A DNA stretch of 64,000 bases from Gallionellaceae bacterium (GCA_006218055.1 VBWD01000018.1:1-64000); one strand, 5' to 3'. Counted from the stretch's first letter, positions 20,156 to 30,968 are shown. The notes: generated by a model from the sequence alone, not told the origin. Numbers and translations are program-made.

Positions 20156-21190
20156 CTAAAACAAGCTCCCCTGCCCACTCAGATTCGGCCTGATGAACTT
20201 CGACGTATCGAGTGACACACGCTCGCCTTGATTCAAACCCAAGCGATCACACGCCAGCTTGAAACGTTTCACCAACAATTCCGCGAACATGCCGTTGCCA
20301 CGGAAACGCGAGCCGAATTCCGAGTCGTTCTCCTTGCCGCCGCGCATCTCGCGCAATCGGCTCATCACATGCTCCGCCTTCAGCGGGTAGTGCACATTGA
20401 GCCAATCTTTGAACAAGTCTTTCAACTCATACGGCAGACGCAACAAGGTGTAGCCCGCCGTGCGCGCACCGTGTTCATATGCGGCTTGCAACACGTTCTC
20501 CAGTTCGGCATCGGTGAGGAAAGGGATGACCGGCGCGACCATCACCCCGCACGGCACACCCGCCTCGTTCAGCACACGGATGGTGCGCAACCTGCGCTGC
20601 GGTGATGCGGCGCGCGGTTCCAGCTTGCGTGCCACATCGGCATCCAGCGTCGTGACCGTGATGAACACCTGCACCAAGTCGTCGCGTGCCATCTGCGTGA
20701 GCAAGTCGAGGTCGCGCTCGATGAGCGCAGACTTGGTCACGATGGAGAACGGATGCTTGCACTCCGCCAGCACTTCCAATATCTGCCGCGTGATCTTCCA
20801 ATCGCGTTCGATAGGTTGGTAATGATCGGTGTTCGCCCCCAACGCGATGGGTAAGCAACGGTAGGAAGGTTTCGCCAACTCCGCACGCAACAACTGCGCC
20901 GCCTCCGGCTTGGCGAACAACTTGGATTCGAAATCCAATCCCGGCGAAAGATTCATATAGGCATGCGAGGGCCGCGCGTAACAATAGATGCAACCATGCT
21001 CGCAACCGCGATAGGCATTCAGCGAATAATCGAATGGCAGGTCCAGCGAATCGTGACGCACTATGATGCTCTTTGCACTCTCCACCGTCACCGTGGTCTT
21101 GAAGGGTGGTAGCGCTTCATCTGCCGCGCCCCAACCATCGTCCACCCGCTCACGCGCCACCGCACGGCCCTTATTAACTTCATGCTTCAC
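20156..21190 (-). CDS. PA0069-family radical SAM protein
   Basis: YSLNAYRGCEHGCIYCYARPSHAYMNLSPGLDFESKLF (CxxxCxxC). Confidence 0.88.
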   Translation of the reverse strand: MKHEVNKGRAVARERVDDGWGAADEALPPFKTTVTVESAKSIIVRHDSLDLPFDYSLNAYRGCEHGCIYCYARPSHAYMNLSPGLDFESKLFAKPEAAQLLRAELAKPSYRCLPIALGANTDHYQPIERDWKITRQILEVLAECKHPFSIVTKSALIERDLDLLTQMARDDLVQVFITVTTLDADVARKLEPRAASPQRRLRTIRVLNEAGVPCGVMVAPVIPFLTDAELENVLQAAYEHGARTAGYTLLRLPYELKDLFKDWLNVHYPLKAEHVMSRLREMRGGKENDSEFGSRFRGNGMFAELLVKRFKLACDRLGLNQGERVSLDTSKFIRPNLSGQGSLF

Positions 21191-21310
21191 GCTGGCTGTC
21201 CTGAATGTGTTGCGTGCATTTTAGGGAGTGTTTAGAGTGAACACCACGCTTAAAACGGAGCTGGAACCGACCTACTTGATTCTGTTAAGAAAGAAGCAGG
21301 AAAGGCACAG

Positions 21311-21811
21311 ATGAACGATATGAACGGGCTACTAAGACTGTTAAGCGACAGGGCTAGGGAGACCCTCTCTCTACGCTGGTTCGGTCTCACCCAGATCCCC
21401 GTGCTGTTCTACTTCCGCGTATCAGTGGCAGAGATATCGAAAGAGCGCATGGTCGTGCGCATCCCCTTGCGGCGCAGGACGAAGAATCACCTCGGCTCCA
21501 TGTACTTCGGCGCGCTCTGCGCAGGGGCAGACTGCGCAGCCGGCGCATTCGCCATGCACCTCATCAAACGACAACCAACGCACATCTCACTCGTGTTCAA
21601 AGATTTCAGTGCAGAGTTTCTCAAGCGTGCGGAAGGTGATGTGGATTTTTGTTGCAATCAAGGACAAGAGATCGCCAAACTTGTCGCACAAGCCGCCGCT
21701 TCGGATGAACGCGTCGAACGGCAGTTGGACGTGATCGCGACCGTACCGTCGTTGAGCGACGAACCGGTGGCCAGATTCAAGCTGACGCTGTCGTTAAAGA
21801 GGCGGGGATGA
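21311..21811 (+). CDS. DUF4442 / hotdog-fold thioesterase-like protein
   Basis: VRIPLRRRTKNHLGSMYFGALCAGADCAAGAFAM resembles hotdog PaaI/DUF4442 proteins. Confidence 0.65.
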   Translation: MNDMNGLLRLLSDRARETLSLRWFGLTQIPVLFYFRVSVAEISKERMVVRIPLRRRTKNHLGSMYFGALCAGADCAAGAFAMHLIKRQPTHISLVFKDFSAEFLKRAEGDVDFCCNQGQEIAKLVAQAAASDERVERQLDVIATVPSLSDEPVARFKLTLSLKRRG

Positions 21812-21936
21812 CCCAGCCTACTCGGGCTAAATTTACGCCCAAAATCATCCGGCAGACGCTTAATTGAGGCAGAATGCTCCCGCATCAAAAACTATAAAAA
21901 TCCAGAGAAACTTTTCTGGAAGCACTTGGAGGCGGC

Positions 21937-23493
21937 ATGAACAAAGAAGAGAAATTGCTAGCCATCAGAAAGCTGGTATATGAGCTCGCGATTGCAAGCA
22001 ACATCAATAACGACCTGGATACATTGCTTGCGCACTTGTTCTCTATGCTGGAGAATGTGCGTGATATCCCTCTTGAACAACGCGGGGCAATCATGTTGCT
22101 CAATCCGCGCGGCCGCTATTTCCAAGTAGCCCAATTCGGCATTTCACCCGCTTGGGAAAATCCCATGCAATGGAATTCCGCTTCATTCAAAAATCGGGAA
22201 ATATCAAGAAGCTGCCTTACTGAAGATATCGCATGCGGGGACGAAGCGATCGGGGATGGTCATCTGTCTCGCATGGTGCTCTTGCCAGTACATGCAGGAA
22301 GCAACGGCCTTGGCTACATCGCTCTCTTCACCGCGCCGAATTATGCGATGGATGCGGTGTGCACTGATTTCTTTAATGATCTTTCCAGGGCGTTATCAGG
22401 CCTGGTACAGCGTGCTCTGATCAATGAGACATTATCTGTTCGCGAACTCGAACTTGAAGAAGCGCGCGCGGAGGCTATCCGTAGCTTAGGTATCGCATCT
22501 GAATATCGTGACAACGAAACTGGCTGGCACATCATGCGCATGACGAATTTTGCGCTCGCCATCGGCAAGGCGATGCGCCTGCCGGAAGAGCAGCGTGATT
22601 TGCTCGCCGTAGCCGCGCCAATGCATGATGTTGGCAAGATCGGCATCGCCGATTCGGTTTTGCTCAAACCTGGCAAGCTAACTCCTGCAGAGTTCGAGGT
22701 CATGAAGGGACACGCGAGTATCGGTGCCAAAATTCTGGAAGGAAAAGATTCACTCATCGTGGCAGCTCGGGATATCGCCAACTCGCATCACGAACGCTGG
22801 GATGGAGATGGCTATCCAGAAGGGCTAGCAGGAGAGGCCATCCCTTTGCTCGCACGCATCTGCGCGGTCGCTGACGTGTTCGACGCGCTCACATCAACGC
22901 GCCCATACAAGGAACCATGGACGGTTGATGCCGCCTATCAATGGGTCATCTCCGAATCGGGCAAACATTTCGACCCTGTCATTGTCCGTGCATTCAGTGA
23001 GGCGATGCCGGAGATCTTACGCATCCGTGAGCTCTACCGCGATGACATCATCGATCCGAAACGGGTGCTGACCTTACCCCCTATTCGGCGTCGAGAGAAT
23101 GTCTGGATTCCTTGGGATGAAAGCCTAAGTATCGGCATCGACATCATTGATGAGCATCATCGATACCTATTCGACTTGGTCAATGACCTTTATGCGGTAG
23201 TCATCAACAAGCGAGGCACTCGGCAGGTGGCGCGCTTGATAAAGTCATTGGATGCTTATGCCAAGGTACATTTCCGCGCTGAAGAACAGATGATGGATCA
23301 CTATGCTTATGTCGGGATGGATCGTCAATTACACCAGCACCACGCATTCGAAGAGAAGATTGCCGAGTTCTATGAAGAACTACATGTGAACCCGTTGGTC
23401 GCGCAATTCGACGTTCTCTCCTACCTGAAAGATTGGCTGATCCACCATATCCGCGTTGAGGATGCGCAACTAGCCACTCTCGCGAAAAACTAG
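21937..23493 (+). CDS. GAF - HD-GYP - bacteriohemerythrin protein (putative c-di-GMP phosphodiesterase)
   Basis: HDVGKIGIADSVLLKPGKL ... HHERWDGDGYPEGLAGEAIPLLARI (HD-GYP); C-terminal IIDEHH, HFRAEEQ, HQHHAFEEK, HHIRVED hemerythrin ligands. Confidence 0.9.
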   Translation: MNKEEKLLAIRKLVYELAIASNINNDLDTLLAHLFSMLENVRDIPLEQRGAIMLLNPRGRYFQVAQFGISPAWENPMQWNSASFKNREISRSCLTEDIACGDEAIGDGHLSRMVLLPVHAGSNGLGYIALFTAPNYAMDAVCTDFFNDLSRALSGLVQRALINETLSVRELELEEARAEAIRSLGIASEYRDNETGWHIMRMTNFALAIGKAMRLPEEQRDLLAVAAPMHDVGKIGIADSVLLKPGKLTPAEFEVMKGHASIGAKILEGKDSLIVAARDIANSHHERWDGDGYPEGLAGEAIPLLARICAVADVFDALTSTRPYKEPWTVDAAYQWVISESGKHFDPVIVRAFSEAMPEILRIRELYRDDIIDPKRVLTLPPIRRRENVWIPWDESLSIGIDIIDEHHRYLFDLVNDLYAVVINKRGTRQVARLIKSLDAYAKVHFRAEEQMMDHYAYVGMDRQLHQHHAFEEKIAEFYEELHVNPLVAQFDVLSYLKDWLIHHIRVEDAQLATLAKN

Positions 23494-23543
23494 CCCCCAT
23501 CTCCGGCGTCTGTTTTTGACCCCGATAGCCACTAGAGATTCAC

Positions 23544-26500
23544 CTACTCGACCACTCTCATTCTCGCATCTAAAAAAACTAAAGCACACCTTACGGTCTT
23601 GCCTGCATACACCGATTGCATCGCAGTTTGATATTCCCGCATCTGCAACTGGTAACGCGCCGCATCTTCGCTATCGCCTAGCTTGTAATCCAGCACCCAC
23701 ACTTCGTCGTCGAATTCCACCAGACGGTCGATACGTTTCAACTCACCCTTCGCATTGATGTAGGGCATCTCGTTGTGGGCGTTGCGGTGTTGCTGTGCGT
23801 CGAAGAAGCGCGAGAGATGGGGCGCGGTGAGGATGTGTTGGGCTTGTGGGTAGAGGGCGTCTAACTCTTGCTGAGAAATGGAAAGTCTTTGCTGAAGCGT
23901 CGCCCGCCCCCCCTCTCCCATAGAGTGAGGGGGGATCTCGGTGAGGTATTGCAACATTGAATGTAGCCAGACACCTCGCTGCTGTTGTGCGGTATTGCGG
24001 GTAGTACGTTTTCCTGTGGGTAGGATGGGTGGTATCGCAACTTTCTGTTCAGCACTTCGCTCAGTGTCGTGTGATGTGGCAGCGAGCTTGTTCAATGGAT
24101 TCGTCTGCTCACCTAGCACCGATGCGATACGTCCATACCAAGTTAGTTGCTTGGTTTCCTTCGCGCCTTGGTTGCCGCTGACGATGAGCGCTTGCTGTGC
24201 GCGGGTCATGGCGACGTAGAGTAGGTTCATCTCTTCGCGGGCTTGTTGGGCAGCGTCTAGTTCGAACAACGGCGCACGTTTCTTGCCGCGTGAGGCTTGG
24301 TCTGTGTGGAGGGAGAAGTGCAAAGGTCGTTCTTCGTGCGGCGACCAAGACAACAGAACGTCATTGCCATCACGGTTCTTCTTCTCTGCATTCGCATCCA
24401 ACAGCCAGACGATGGGCGCTTCCAATCCTTTCGATTCGTGCACGGTGTAGATGCGCACCGCATCGCCCGCTGTGCCGAGCTTGCCTTCGTCCGGCGCATC
24501 GTCGCTGCTGTCGCGCAATTCGCGCAACTCTTGCAGGAAGCGCGGCAGACTGGGGTAGCGTCCCGCATCCACACTCAAGGCGATCTCCATGAAGGCGTGC
24601 AGGTTGGCGGTGACTTTGGCGCGCATCTCGACAGGCAATACGGCGCTGTAACGCGCCAACACATCGCCTTCGAAATAGATGCGGTCGAGCAGGTCATGCA
24701 CAGGGAGTTTGTCCGCGAGGAAAAGCCAGCGGTTTAATAATTCGTAGGCGCGTTGTAGCGACGAGTGTTCCCCCACCCCAGCCCTCCCCCGTTGGGAGAG
24801 GGAGCTAGAAGCAAGGTGTTGCAGGCGTTGCCACCAAGAAGATTTAGGAATGAGGATTGAGGATTGAGTAAAACCATCCGCACCTTCCCCACACTCCACA
24901 CTCCTCGATCCTAAATCCTCAATCCTAAATCCTGATAGATGTATCAAGTCGGCATCACTGCAAGCGAAGATGGGCGTGCGCAGCACTTGTGCCAGCGCGA
25001 GGTCGGCGAAGGGCGTGATGAGGAACATCAGCAGTGCCTGTACGTCTTCCGCTTCCAAAGTATCGAGCAATCCTCCACGACGCGAGCTGATGAAGGGGAT
25101 GTGTTGGGCGCGCAGCGCTTCTTCGTACACGGCAAGGTGGGTGCGGCTGCGCACCAGCACCATGATGTCGCCATAGGTGGCGCGGCGTACTTTGCCTTCG
25201 TCGTTCACCGACCAATCGCTGACGATGGTTTTTATCTGGTCGGCGAATTGCACAGCTTCGAGGTGGCGCGCGCCTTCTTCGGTTTCTGCGCGTGGGGTGG
25301 TGAGCGGGTTGCGCAGGGTGAGTTCTTGAAAGTGTTCCCCCACCCCAACCCCTCCCCCAGTGGGAGAGGGGCTATGAGCGGCTTCGATTTCAAGTTCGGC
25401 GACTACAGCCAACGGCAGCACCAGCACATGGCCGGGCAGTTCCGTTTGATGCGTTTGATGTTCGACGAACTCGAAGCCGTCCGGCTGCTCGCGGAACACG
25501 GCGTTCACCGCATCCACCACCGGCTGGGAGTTGCGGCGCGTGAGGCTGTTGCCCAAGGTCGCAGCATTGAAATGTTCTTGCAGATATTCGCGTGCCACAC
25601 CGAACAGGCGCGCATCGGCACGGCGGAAACGGTAGATAGACTGCTTGGGGTCGCCCACGACGAACACGGTGGGTTGCGATTCCACCGCCACTGCCGCATC
25701 GAACCACGCGCGCAGGATCTGCCATTGCAGCGGATTGGTATCCTGGAATTCATCCAGCAACACATGACGATAGCGGCTATCGAGTTTGTACTGCATGGTC
25801 TCGGCGTGTTCGCTCTGTTGCAGCAGGTGACACAACTGCCATTCCAGATCGGAAAAATCCATCTGTTGCTTTTGTGATTTCAATGCTTGGTATCGATCTA
25901 GGAAAGCCACACCGCAATGCAGCACGGCTTCATTCAAACGATAGGCTTGTTGCTCTGCTTGTGTGTCGTGCACTTCTTGCAGACTATCGAACAGCGCATC
26001 GCGTGTGATGAGGAAGGCTTCGGCATCCTGCTTCTTGGTCGGCTTGAAACTGCGCGGCTCGCCTGCCTGTATGAACAGCAAAGGTTGCACGGCATCAAAA
26101 CGGGATCCTGCTTCAGCATCCGTCCATGCCCGCTCCAACTCGCTCGCTTTGCTTTGCTGCACCTCTGTGCCATTACTCGCCAGTTGCCGCACGAAAGCAA
26201 AGAACGCTTCTTCGTTGTTGCCGCACATTCCCCAATCAGCGACCGCATCGAACTCCATGTCCACAGCCAGATCGTTACGCAGATTTTCCAGAGCGAAAGA
26301 AAGTACATCCTTCCGACCCTGGGTGTACGCCCACCACTCGGCGCGTTTGCCTAAGAAGTTGAACAGCAGCTTGCGCGTGTTGAACAATCCGTATTCCTCA
26401 AACAGCCACTGCATGTGCTGTGCGTTCACACCCTCCGGCTGCTTGCGCATCTGCTCCAACAATTCTTCCCACGCTTCTTCCTGTTCGCTGCCTGCGCGTT

Positions 26501-26912
26501 CCAGCAGGGTCATGCCATGCATCACATCGGCATTCAGCGGCGCGCGCTGCATCACCTGCATGAACCAGCCGTGGAAGGTACCGATGGTGATGGCGGGTTG
26601 CGCCAACAGCACCGTGCTGTACAAGCTGCGCGCAAGGGCGACCTGCTCGTCGTTCAACTCTGCGATGCCACGCTCTGCGAAGAACGTGCGCACCCACTGC
26701 TCATCCTTCATCGCCAGATCACGCAACCATTCTTGCAAACGCGCCTGCATTTCCTGGGCTGCTTTGCGGGTGAAGGTGATAGCCAATATCTGCGAAGGCT
26801 GCGCACCATCCAGCAGCAGACGGGCTATGCGCGACACCAGCAGCCAAGTCTTGCCGCTGCCGGCACAGGCTTCGACGACGATGCTGCGTCGAGGATCGAG
26901 GGCGACGCTCAT
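23544..26912 (-). CDS. addA: UvrD/RecB-like ATP-dependent helicase-nuclease (AddA-type)
   Basis: VEACAGSGKTWLLVSRIARLLLDG Walker A; LLDEFQDTNPLQWQIL; VVGDPKQSIYRFRRA; C-terminal VLDYKLGD nuclease motif; start set at MSVALDP overlapping the upstream stop. Confidence 0.88.
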   Translation of the reverse strand: MSVALDPRRSIVVEACAGSGKTWLLVSRIARLLLDGAQPSQILAITFTRKAAQEMQARLQEWLRDLAMKDEQWVRTFFAERGIAELNDEQVALARSLYSTVLLAQPAITIGTFHGWFMQVMQRAPLNADVMHGMTLLERAGSEQEEAWEELLEQMRKQPEGVNAQHMQWLFEEYGLFNTRKLLFNFLGKRAEWWAYTQGRKDVLSFALENLRNDLAVDMEFDAVADWGMCGNNEEAFFAFVRQLASNGTEVQQSKASELERAWTDAEAGSRFDAVQPLLFIQAGEPRSFKPTKKQDAEAFLITRDALFDSLQEVHDTQAEQQAYRLNEAVLHCGVAFLDRYQALKSQKQQMDFSDLEWQLCHLLQQSEHAETMQYKLDSRYRHVLLDEFQDTNPLQWQILRAWFDAAVAVESQPTVFVVGDPKQSIYRFRRADARLFGVAREYLQEHFNAATLGNSLTRRNSQPVVDAVNAVFREQPDGFEFVEHQTHQTELPGHVLVLPLAVVAELEIEAAHSPSPTGGGVGVGEHFQELTLRNPLTTPRAETEEGARHLEAVQFADQIKTIVSDWSVNDEGKVRRATYGDIMVLVRSRTHLAVYEEALRAQHIPFISSRRGGLLDTLEAEDVQALLMFLITPFADLALAQVLRTPIFACSDADLIHLSGFRIEDLGSRSVECGEGADGFTQSSILIPKSSWWQRLQHLASSSLSQRGRAGVGEHSSLQRAYELLNRWLFLADKLPVHDLLDRIYFEGDVLARYSAVLPVEMRAKVTANLHAFMEIALSVDAGRYPSLPRFLQELRELRDSSDDAPDEGKLGTAGDAVRIYTVHESKGLEAPIVWLLDANAEKKNRDGNDVLLSWSPHEERPLHFSLHTDQASRGKKRAPLFELDAAQQAREEMNLLYVAMTRAQQALIVSGNQGAKETKQLTWYGRIASVLGEQTNPLNKLAATSHDTERSAEQKVAIPPILPTGKRTTRNTAQQQRGVWLHSMLQYLTEIPPHSMGEGGRATLQQRLSISQQELDALYPQAQHILTAPHLSRFFDAQQHRNAHNEMPYINAKGELKRIDRLVEFDDEVWVLDYKLGDSEDAARYQLQMREYQTAMQSVYAGKTVRCALVFLDARMRVVE
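23903..23936. repeat. Family-A GC-rich palindrome, copy A1, inside the addA-like ORF
   Basis: cccgccccccctctcccatagagtgaggggggat; encodes PPHSMGEGGR in frame. Confidence 0.5.
24765..24806. repeat. Family-A palindrome, copy A2, inside the addA-like ORF
   Basis: gtgttcccccaccccagccctcccccgttgggagagggagct, nearly identical to A3; encodes SLSQRGRAGVGEH. Confidence 0.75.
24841..24933. repeat. Family-B palindromic element, copy 2, inside the addA-like ORF
   Basis: gatttaggaatgaggattgaggattgag ... ctcgatcctaaatcctcaatcctaaatcc; encodes FRIEDLGSRSVECGEGADGFTQSSILIPKS. Confidence 0.7.
25332..25373. repeat. Family-A palindrome, copy A3, inside the addA-like ORF
   Basis: gtgttcccccaccccaacccctcccccagtgggagaggggct; encodes SPSPTGGGVGVGEH. 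Confidence 0.75.
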
Positions 26913-29401
26913 GTCCACTCTCCTTTTCTGCACACACCGCGAATCTCACAATAGCCGCACACCGCATCGATGCCATTCGCGGGCAACCCTGCCCCGTCAC
27001 GCAGCGCACCCATCACACGCTCCAGGCGCTCGACATTGAGTTGCGCCAGCAGTGCCGCATCTTCTTTCGGCGCGACCGACCTCACCTTGCCGCTATCGAT
27101 ACTGACGAAGGCGACATCGGCCGCTTCGTGAGCATATGCATAGCAGGCAAGCTGCACGTCTTCGCCCGGCTCTTTGAGTTTGTTGCGCAGTACGCCGTCG
27201 CTCTGCGTCTTGTAGTCGAGTACGCGCTTGTCATCACCACGCACATCCAGGCGGTCGATACGTCCGCGCAGGTTCACCCCTTCCAGCGGCCAGTCGAATT
27301 TCGTCTCCGCCTCGGCATAGCGCCAGCCTTCTGCCTCACCCTCTTGCTGCCACGCCAGATAGGCAGGCAGCGATTGACACCAGCGCGCCAACCATGCGCG
27401 CGCGGCGAAGTCCTGCGCCAGCAGATCAGCGAACACCTGCTCACTGATGTCGCGCAAGGCGGCGTTCATCTTCGCCACATCCTGCCCGCTCACTTGCGGA
27501 TAGCGCTCATGGAAGCGTTGCAATATCTCGTGCACACGTTCGCCGTAATCGCTCTTCTCGATGGCTTCCTGCACCTCGTCGAGTTCGTTCAACTTCAGGA
27601 TATGGCGTGCATAGAATTGATACGGGCAGGCAACCAGTGAGTTGTAGCCGCTGATGCTGACGCTGGTGGGCACGGCTTCCGCCACCACGTTCGGAACTGG
27701 TTGCGCCGACTGCGGCAACGCTACGTGATGTGATTCTTCTGCCGCGAGGTAGTCATGCAACTCAAGCTTGGTGAGATCGTCGCCATGCGTTTGTTCATGT
27801 TCATCGCGCAGCATCTGCAAGAACGGACTCAGTAGGCGCGCTTCCCCGTTCTTATCCTTCTGCCAAGTGACCAGCACAGTGTCGTTCAGCGCCAGCAACG
27901 CCATCAGGTCGGCACGTTGCCGTGCAGCATGCGTAGCGCGTGTCGGTAGATTCAACACGGAGCGCACCGCGTCATTGAACCAGCGCCCGCCGTCACCGGC
28001 ACTGGGCAGATGGTCGGCATCGCAACCCAGCAGCAACACCGCATCGAAGGTACGCCAGCGCGTCGCTGCCAGATGGGTGAAACGCACCGTGCTGTCGATG
28101 CTGCTGTCGCGATAGGTCTGCACATCCATTTGCTGTGACAACCAGCGCCGCCATTCGTGGAAGGCATAACGTCCGCCATCGTTCGCCAGCTCTTGCTGCC
28201 AAGTCTGCAGCGCACTCAACAGTTGCTGCCCCGCGTCGTCTTGTTGCAATCCTTTGGCTATGCTCAACACATCCAGACTCTCACGCAATGCCGCGAGCCA
28301 TTCGGAGAGTGTTCGTTTCTTGCTCTGCTCCAGCAGCGCGGCGGCCTGCCGCAGGCGTGCCAGTGGCACATGCAGAGCCACCTCATACGGAACGAGATCG
28401 ATAAACTTTTTTAAGCCGGACACCACACCGTGTTTGCGCAGCAGTTGCTCCAACTCGTACACGGCTGACTTGCGTTCGCTCGCCGTCATGTCGGCGAAGA
28501 TGAACGGCGACTTGAGCAGGTCGAGCAGATCGTGATGGTAGAAGTCGCTCTGCAATGCGGTGAGCCAACGATCCAGCACCGTACTCACCGAGAGTGTGGC
28601 GAAGGTCCAGCCCGTCTCGTCCGCCACCAGCACTTCGGCTCGTTCCAGCTTGCCTTGTTGCAACCACAATCGCACTTGCATGGCAGCAGCACGGGCTTCT
28701 TGTTCGAGGGAGGAGGCTGCGAAGAAACGGGGGGCTGAAGGTCGCGCCTCCATCTCGCGCAGATCGAACACCTTCACCATCGCACGCTGCTCATATTCTT
28801 CGAGGAAGCGTTTCTCTACCGCCTCCCACTCGGATGCCATCAACACATACAACGGTGACTGAGCTTGTGCGGCCAGCTGCGCCAAGCGCTGCTGATAGGC
28901 ACGCGCCGCATCCAATTCCGGCCCTGCCTGCATGGCGTGCCATAGCTCGAACACCAAGCGCGCTTCCAGTTGCAGCGTGGTGTTCTGTCGCGCTTGGTAG
29001 GCGCGCTCCACTGCCGCGATGAATGCACTCTCATCATCGGGCAACGCATCCAGCGCATGGGTGAGTTCGTCGAACAGTTTGAGCAACTCCTGCGTCATGC
29101 TCCACAGGTCGGCGTTGTCGAACCATTTCCGTTTACGCATGTGCTGATACAGCAAGGCGCTGCGTTGATTGTCGGAAACGACATTTGCGGCTAGCGGAAT
29201 GCTTTGCGCCCATTCGTTCAACGTCACCATCTGCGGCAACAACAATGCAGGACGTTGCGCAATGCGAATCAGTGCTTGTGCCAGCGGTTGCGCCGCATGG
29301 AAGTTGGGCAGAAGGATAGTGATGCCGCGCAGGTCGGGCGCGGGATGCGCAGCGAGGATACGTTGCGCGATACGATCAAAGAGTTGCGTGGCAGGACTCA
29401 C
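26909..29401 (-). CDS. addB: AddB-like helicase/nuclease subunit with PD-(D/E)XK domain
   Basis: [28 protein letters not shown]-type C-terminal nuclease region, [20 protein letters not shown]; adjacent and overlapping with the addA-like gene. Confidence 0.78.
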   Translation of the reverse strand: MSPATQLFDRIAQRILAAHPAPDLRGITILLPNFHAAQPLAQALIRIAQRPALLLPQMVTLNEWAQSIPLAANVVSDNQRSALLYQHMRKRKWFDNADLWSMTQELLKLFDELTHALDALPDDESAFIAAVERAYQARQNTTLQLEARLVFELWHAMQAGPELDAARAYQQRLAQLAAQAQSPLYVLMASEWEAVEKRFLEEYEQRAMVKVFDLREMEARPSAPRFFAASSLEQEARAAAMQVRLWLQQGKLERAEVLVADETGWTFATLSVSTVLDRWLTALQSDFYHHDLLDLLKSPFIFADMTASERKSAVYELEQLLRKHGVVSGLKKFIDLVPYEVALHVPLARLRQAAALLEQSKKRTLSEWLAALRESLDVLSIAKGLQQDDAGQQLLSALQTWQQELANDGGRYAFHEWRRWLSQQMDVQTYRDSSIDSTVRFTHLAATRWRTFDAVLLLGCDADHLPSAGDGGRWFNDAVRSVLNLPTRATHAARQRADLMALLALNDTVLVTWQKDKNGEARLLSPFLQMLRDEHEQTHGDDLTKLELHDYLAAEESHHVALPQSAQPVPNVVAEAVPTSVSISGYNSLVACPYQFYARHILKLNELDEVQEAIEKSDYGERVHEILQRFHERYPQVSGQDVAKMNAALRDISEQVFADLLAQDFAARAWLARWCQSLPAYLAWQQEGEAEGWRYAEAETKFDWPLEGVNLRGRIDRLDVRGDDKRVLDYKTQSDGVLRNKLKEPGEDVQLACYAYAHEAADVAFVSIDSGKVRSVAPKEDAALLAQLNVERLERVMGALRDGAGLPANGIDAVCGYCEIRGVCRKGEWT

Positions 29402-29721
29402 CGCTCAAGCAGGTGTGATTTATTTTTCACGTCACGCCACTCATCCGCATCGGCAGGCGCATCGATCTTTTGGGTGATGGTCTTCCACTGCTTCGCCAGC
29501 TCGGCATTGAGGGCGGCGAATAGCTTTTGGTCTTCCGGCAGATCATCCAACGCAAAGATCGCATTAGCCGGACATTCCGGCACGCACAGCGAGCAGTCGA
29601 TGCATTCATCCGGATCGATGACGAGGAAGTTGGGGCCCGCGTGGAAACAATCCACCGGACACACTTCGACGCAGTCGGTGTATTTGCATTTGATACAGTT
29701 TTCGCCCACTACATAGGTCAT
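29398..29721 (-). CDS. fdxA: Ferredoxin FdxA (7Fe/8Fe type)
   Basis: [56 protein letters not shown]. Confidence 0.93.
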   Translation of the reverse strand: MTYVVGENCIKCKYTDCVEVCPVDCFHAGPNFLVIDPDECIDCSLCVPECPANAIFALDDLPEDQKLFAALNAELAKQWKTITQKIDAPADADEWRDVKNKSHLLER

Positions 29722-29790
29722 TTGACTCTCACCACATCCTTGGGATTCGGGGCGAATTGTACACGCCAGCCTTTCGCCGACTCCAATGAA

Positions 29791-29812
29791 AAACGCGCCT
29801 TGCGGCGCGTTT
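29791..29812 (-). terminator. Rho-independent terminator for psiF
   Basis: aaacgcgcc-ttgc-ggcgcgttt with minus-strand T-run. Confidence 0.7.
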
Positions 29813-29834
29813 CACTTGGTGGATGATGCTGTGC

Positions 29835-30140
29835 TTACGCGCTCAGGCAAGAACTCATAAAGGCCTTGCGCTCAGACCCCTTCAAAGCTTTTGCCTTGGC
29901 TTCGGCATTGCATGACTTCATCTTGTTCTGTTGCGGCGAAGGTGCGGCGGCATCTGTGCTAGCTGCACTGTCCTTCTTCAGGCAAGTCTTCATGAAGGCT
30001 TTGCGTTCAGCGCCCTTCAAAGCCTGCTGTTTCGCATCGGCATTGCAAGTCTTCATCTTGTTTTGTTGCGCGCCTGCGAATGCAGGTGCAGATACTGAAA
30101 GTGCGATTCCCAAACTGACCAGAGCAATCAATTTCTTCAT
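29835..30140 (-). CDS. psiF: PsiF repeat protein
   Basis: Two tandem units QQNKMKTCNADAKQQALKGAERKAFMKTCL / QQNKMKSCNAEAKAKALKGSERKAFMSSCL after a signal peptide. Confidence 0.88.
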   Translation of the reverse strand: MKKLIALVSLGIALSVSAPAFAGAQQNKMKTCNADAKQQALKGAERKAFMKTCLKKDSAASTDAAAPSPQQNKMKSCNAEAKAKALKGSERKAFMSSCLSA

Positions 30141-30257
30141 GTGACTCTCCTTAATAGATGGCAAGTTGCCTGCACGGCCCCTCTGCAGGTCGCAAGATTC
30201 TACGCCTGGCTTTATAAACCGCAATGCGAATTGCTACCCCTGGCAGAATTTAGGGCG

Positions 30258-30965
30258 TTAGTGTGCGAGGCCGCGCAGCCAGTGCCGATAGAGATGCTCG
30301 GCGACGTGATGGAGGGGCGGCAATTTGTCTTGCATCTGTTGTTGCATAAGCGTTGAGGATTGCACTGCGGGACTGTGTCGTGCGGATTCGATCTCGTCCG
30401 CACCGATCTCGCACCAGTCGCGGATCATTTGCTCGGTCATCTCGACATGGCATTGCAGGGCCAGATGTCTGCCGATGGCATAGGCTTGGTTGGTGCAATG
30501 TGTGCTGGATAAAAGATGAACTGCGCCTTGTGGTAAGGAGAAGGTCTCGCCATGCCAATGGAATGAATCGAACTGTTTGGTTTCACCAAACCACTGGCGC
30601 GCGATGTCGTTATTTGCCACCGAGACCTCGCCCCAGCCGATCTCTTTCACGGGATTCTTGCTCACCACGCCGCCTAGTGCCTTGGAGATGAGTTGTCCTC
30701 CAAGGCAGTGACCGAGTAGCGGAATGTCCTTCGCGTATGCATCACGGATTAGCGAAAGTACGGGAGATATCCAAGGCAGGTCGTCGTTGACACTCATCGG
30801 CCCGCCCATGAACACCAGACCGAGAAAATCGTCCGCGTTCGCAGGCACGGCTGCGCCTTCATCGATATGGAACAAGCGCCAGGGAATGGCGTGCTGATTC
30901 AGGAACAGTGCGAAATAACCGGGGCCTTCGGATGGCGCGTGACGGAAGATGGCGATGGGCTTCAT
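30258..30965 (-). CDS. Class I glutamine amidotransferase-like protein
   Basis: VFMGGPMSVNDDLPWISPVLSLIRDAYAKDIPLLGHCLGGQLISKALGG (GHCLG nucleophile). Confidence 0.88.
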   Translation of the reverse strand: MKPIAIFRHAPSEGPGYFALFLNQHAIPWRLFHIDEGAAVPANADDFLGLVFMGGPMSVNDDLPWISPVLSLIRDAYAKDIPLLGHCLGGQLISKALGGVVSKNPVKEIGWGEVSVANNDIARQWFGETKQFDSFHWHGETFSLPQGAVHLLSSTHCTNQAYAIGRHLALQCHVEMTEQMIRDWCEIGADEIESARHSPAVQSSTLMQQQMQDKLPPLHHVAEHLYRHWLRGLAH

Positions 30966-30968
30966 GTC

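Noticed and set aside
29838-30065. Tandem duplicated DNA segments in psiF
   Set aside because: Explained by the known two-unit PsiF repeat architecture.
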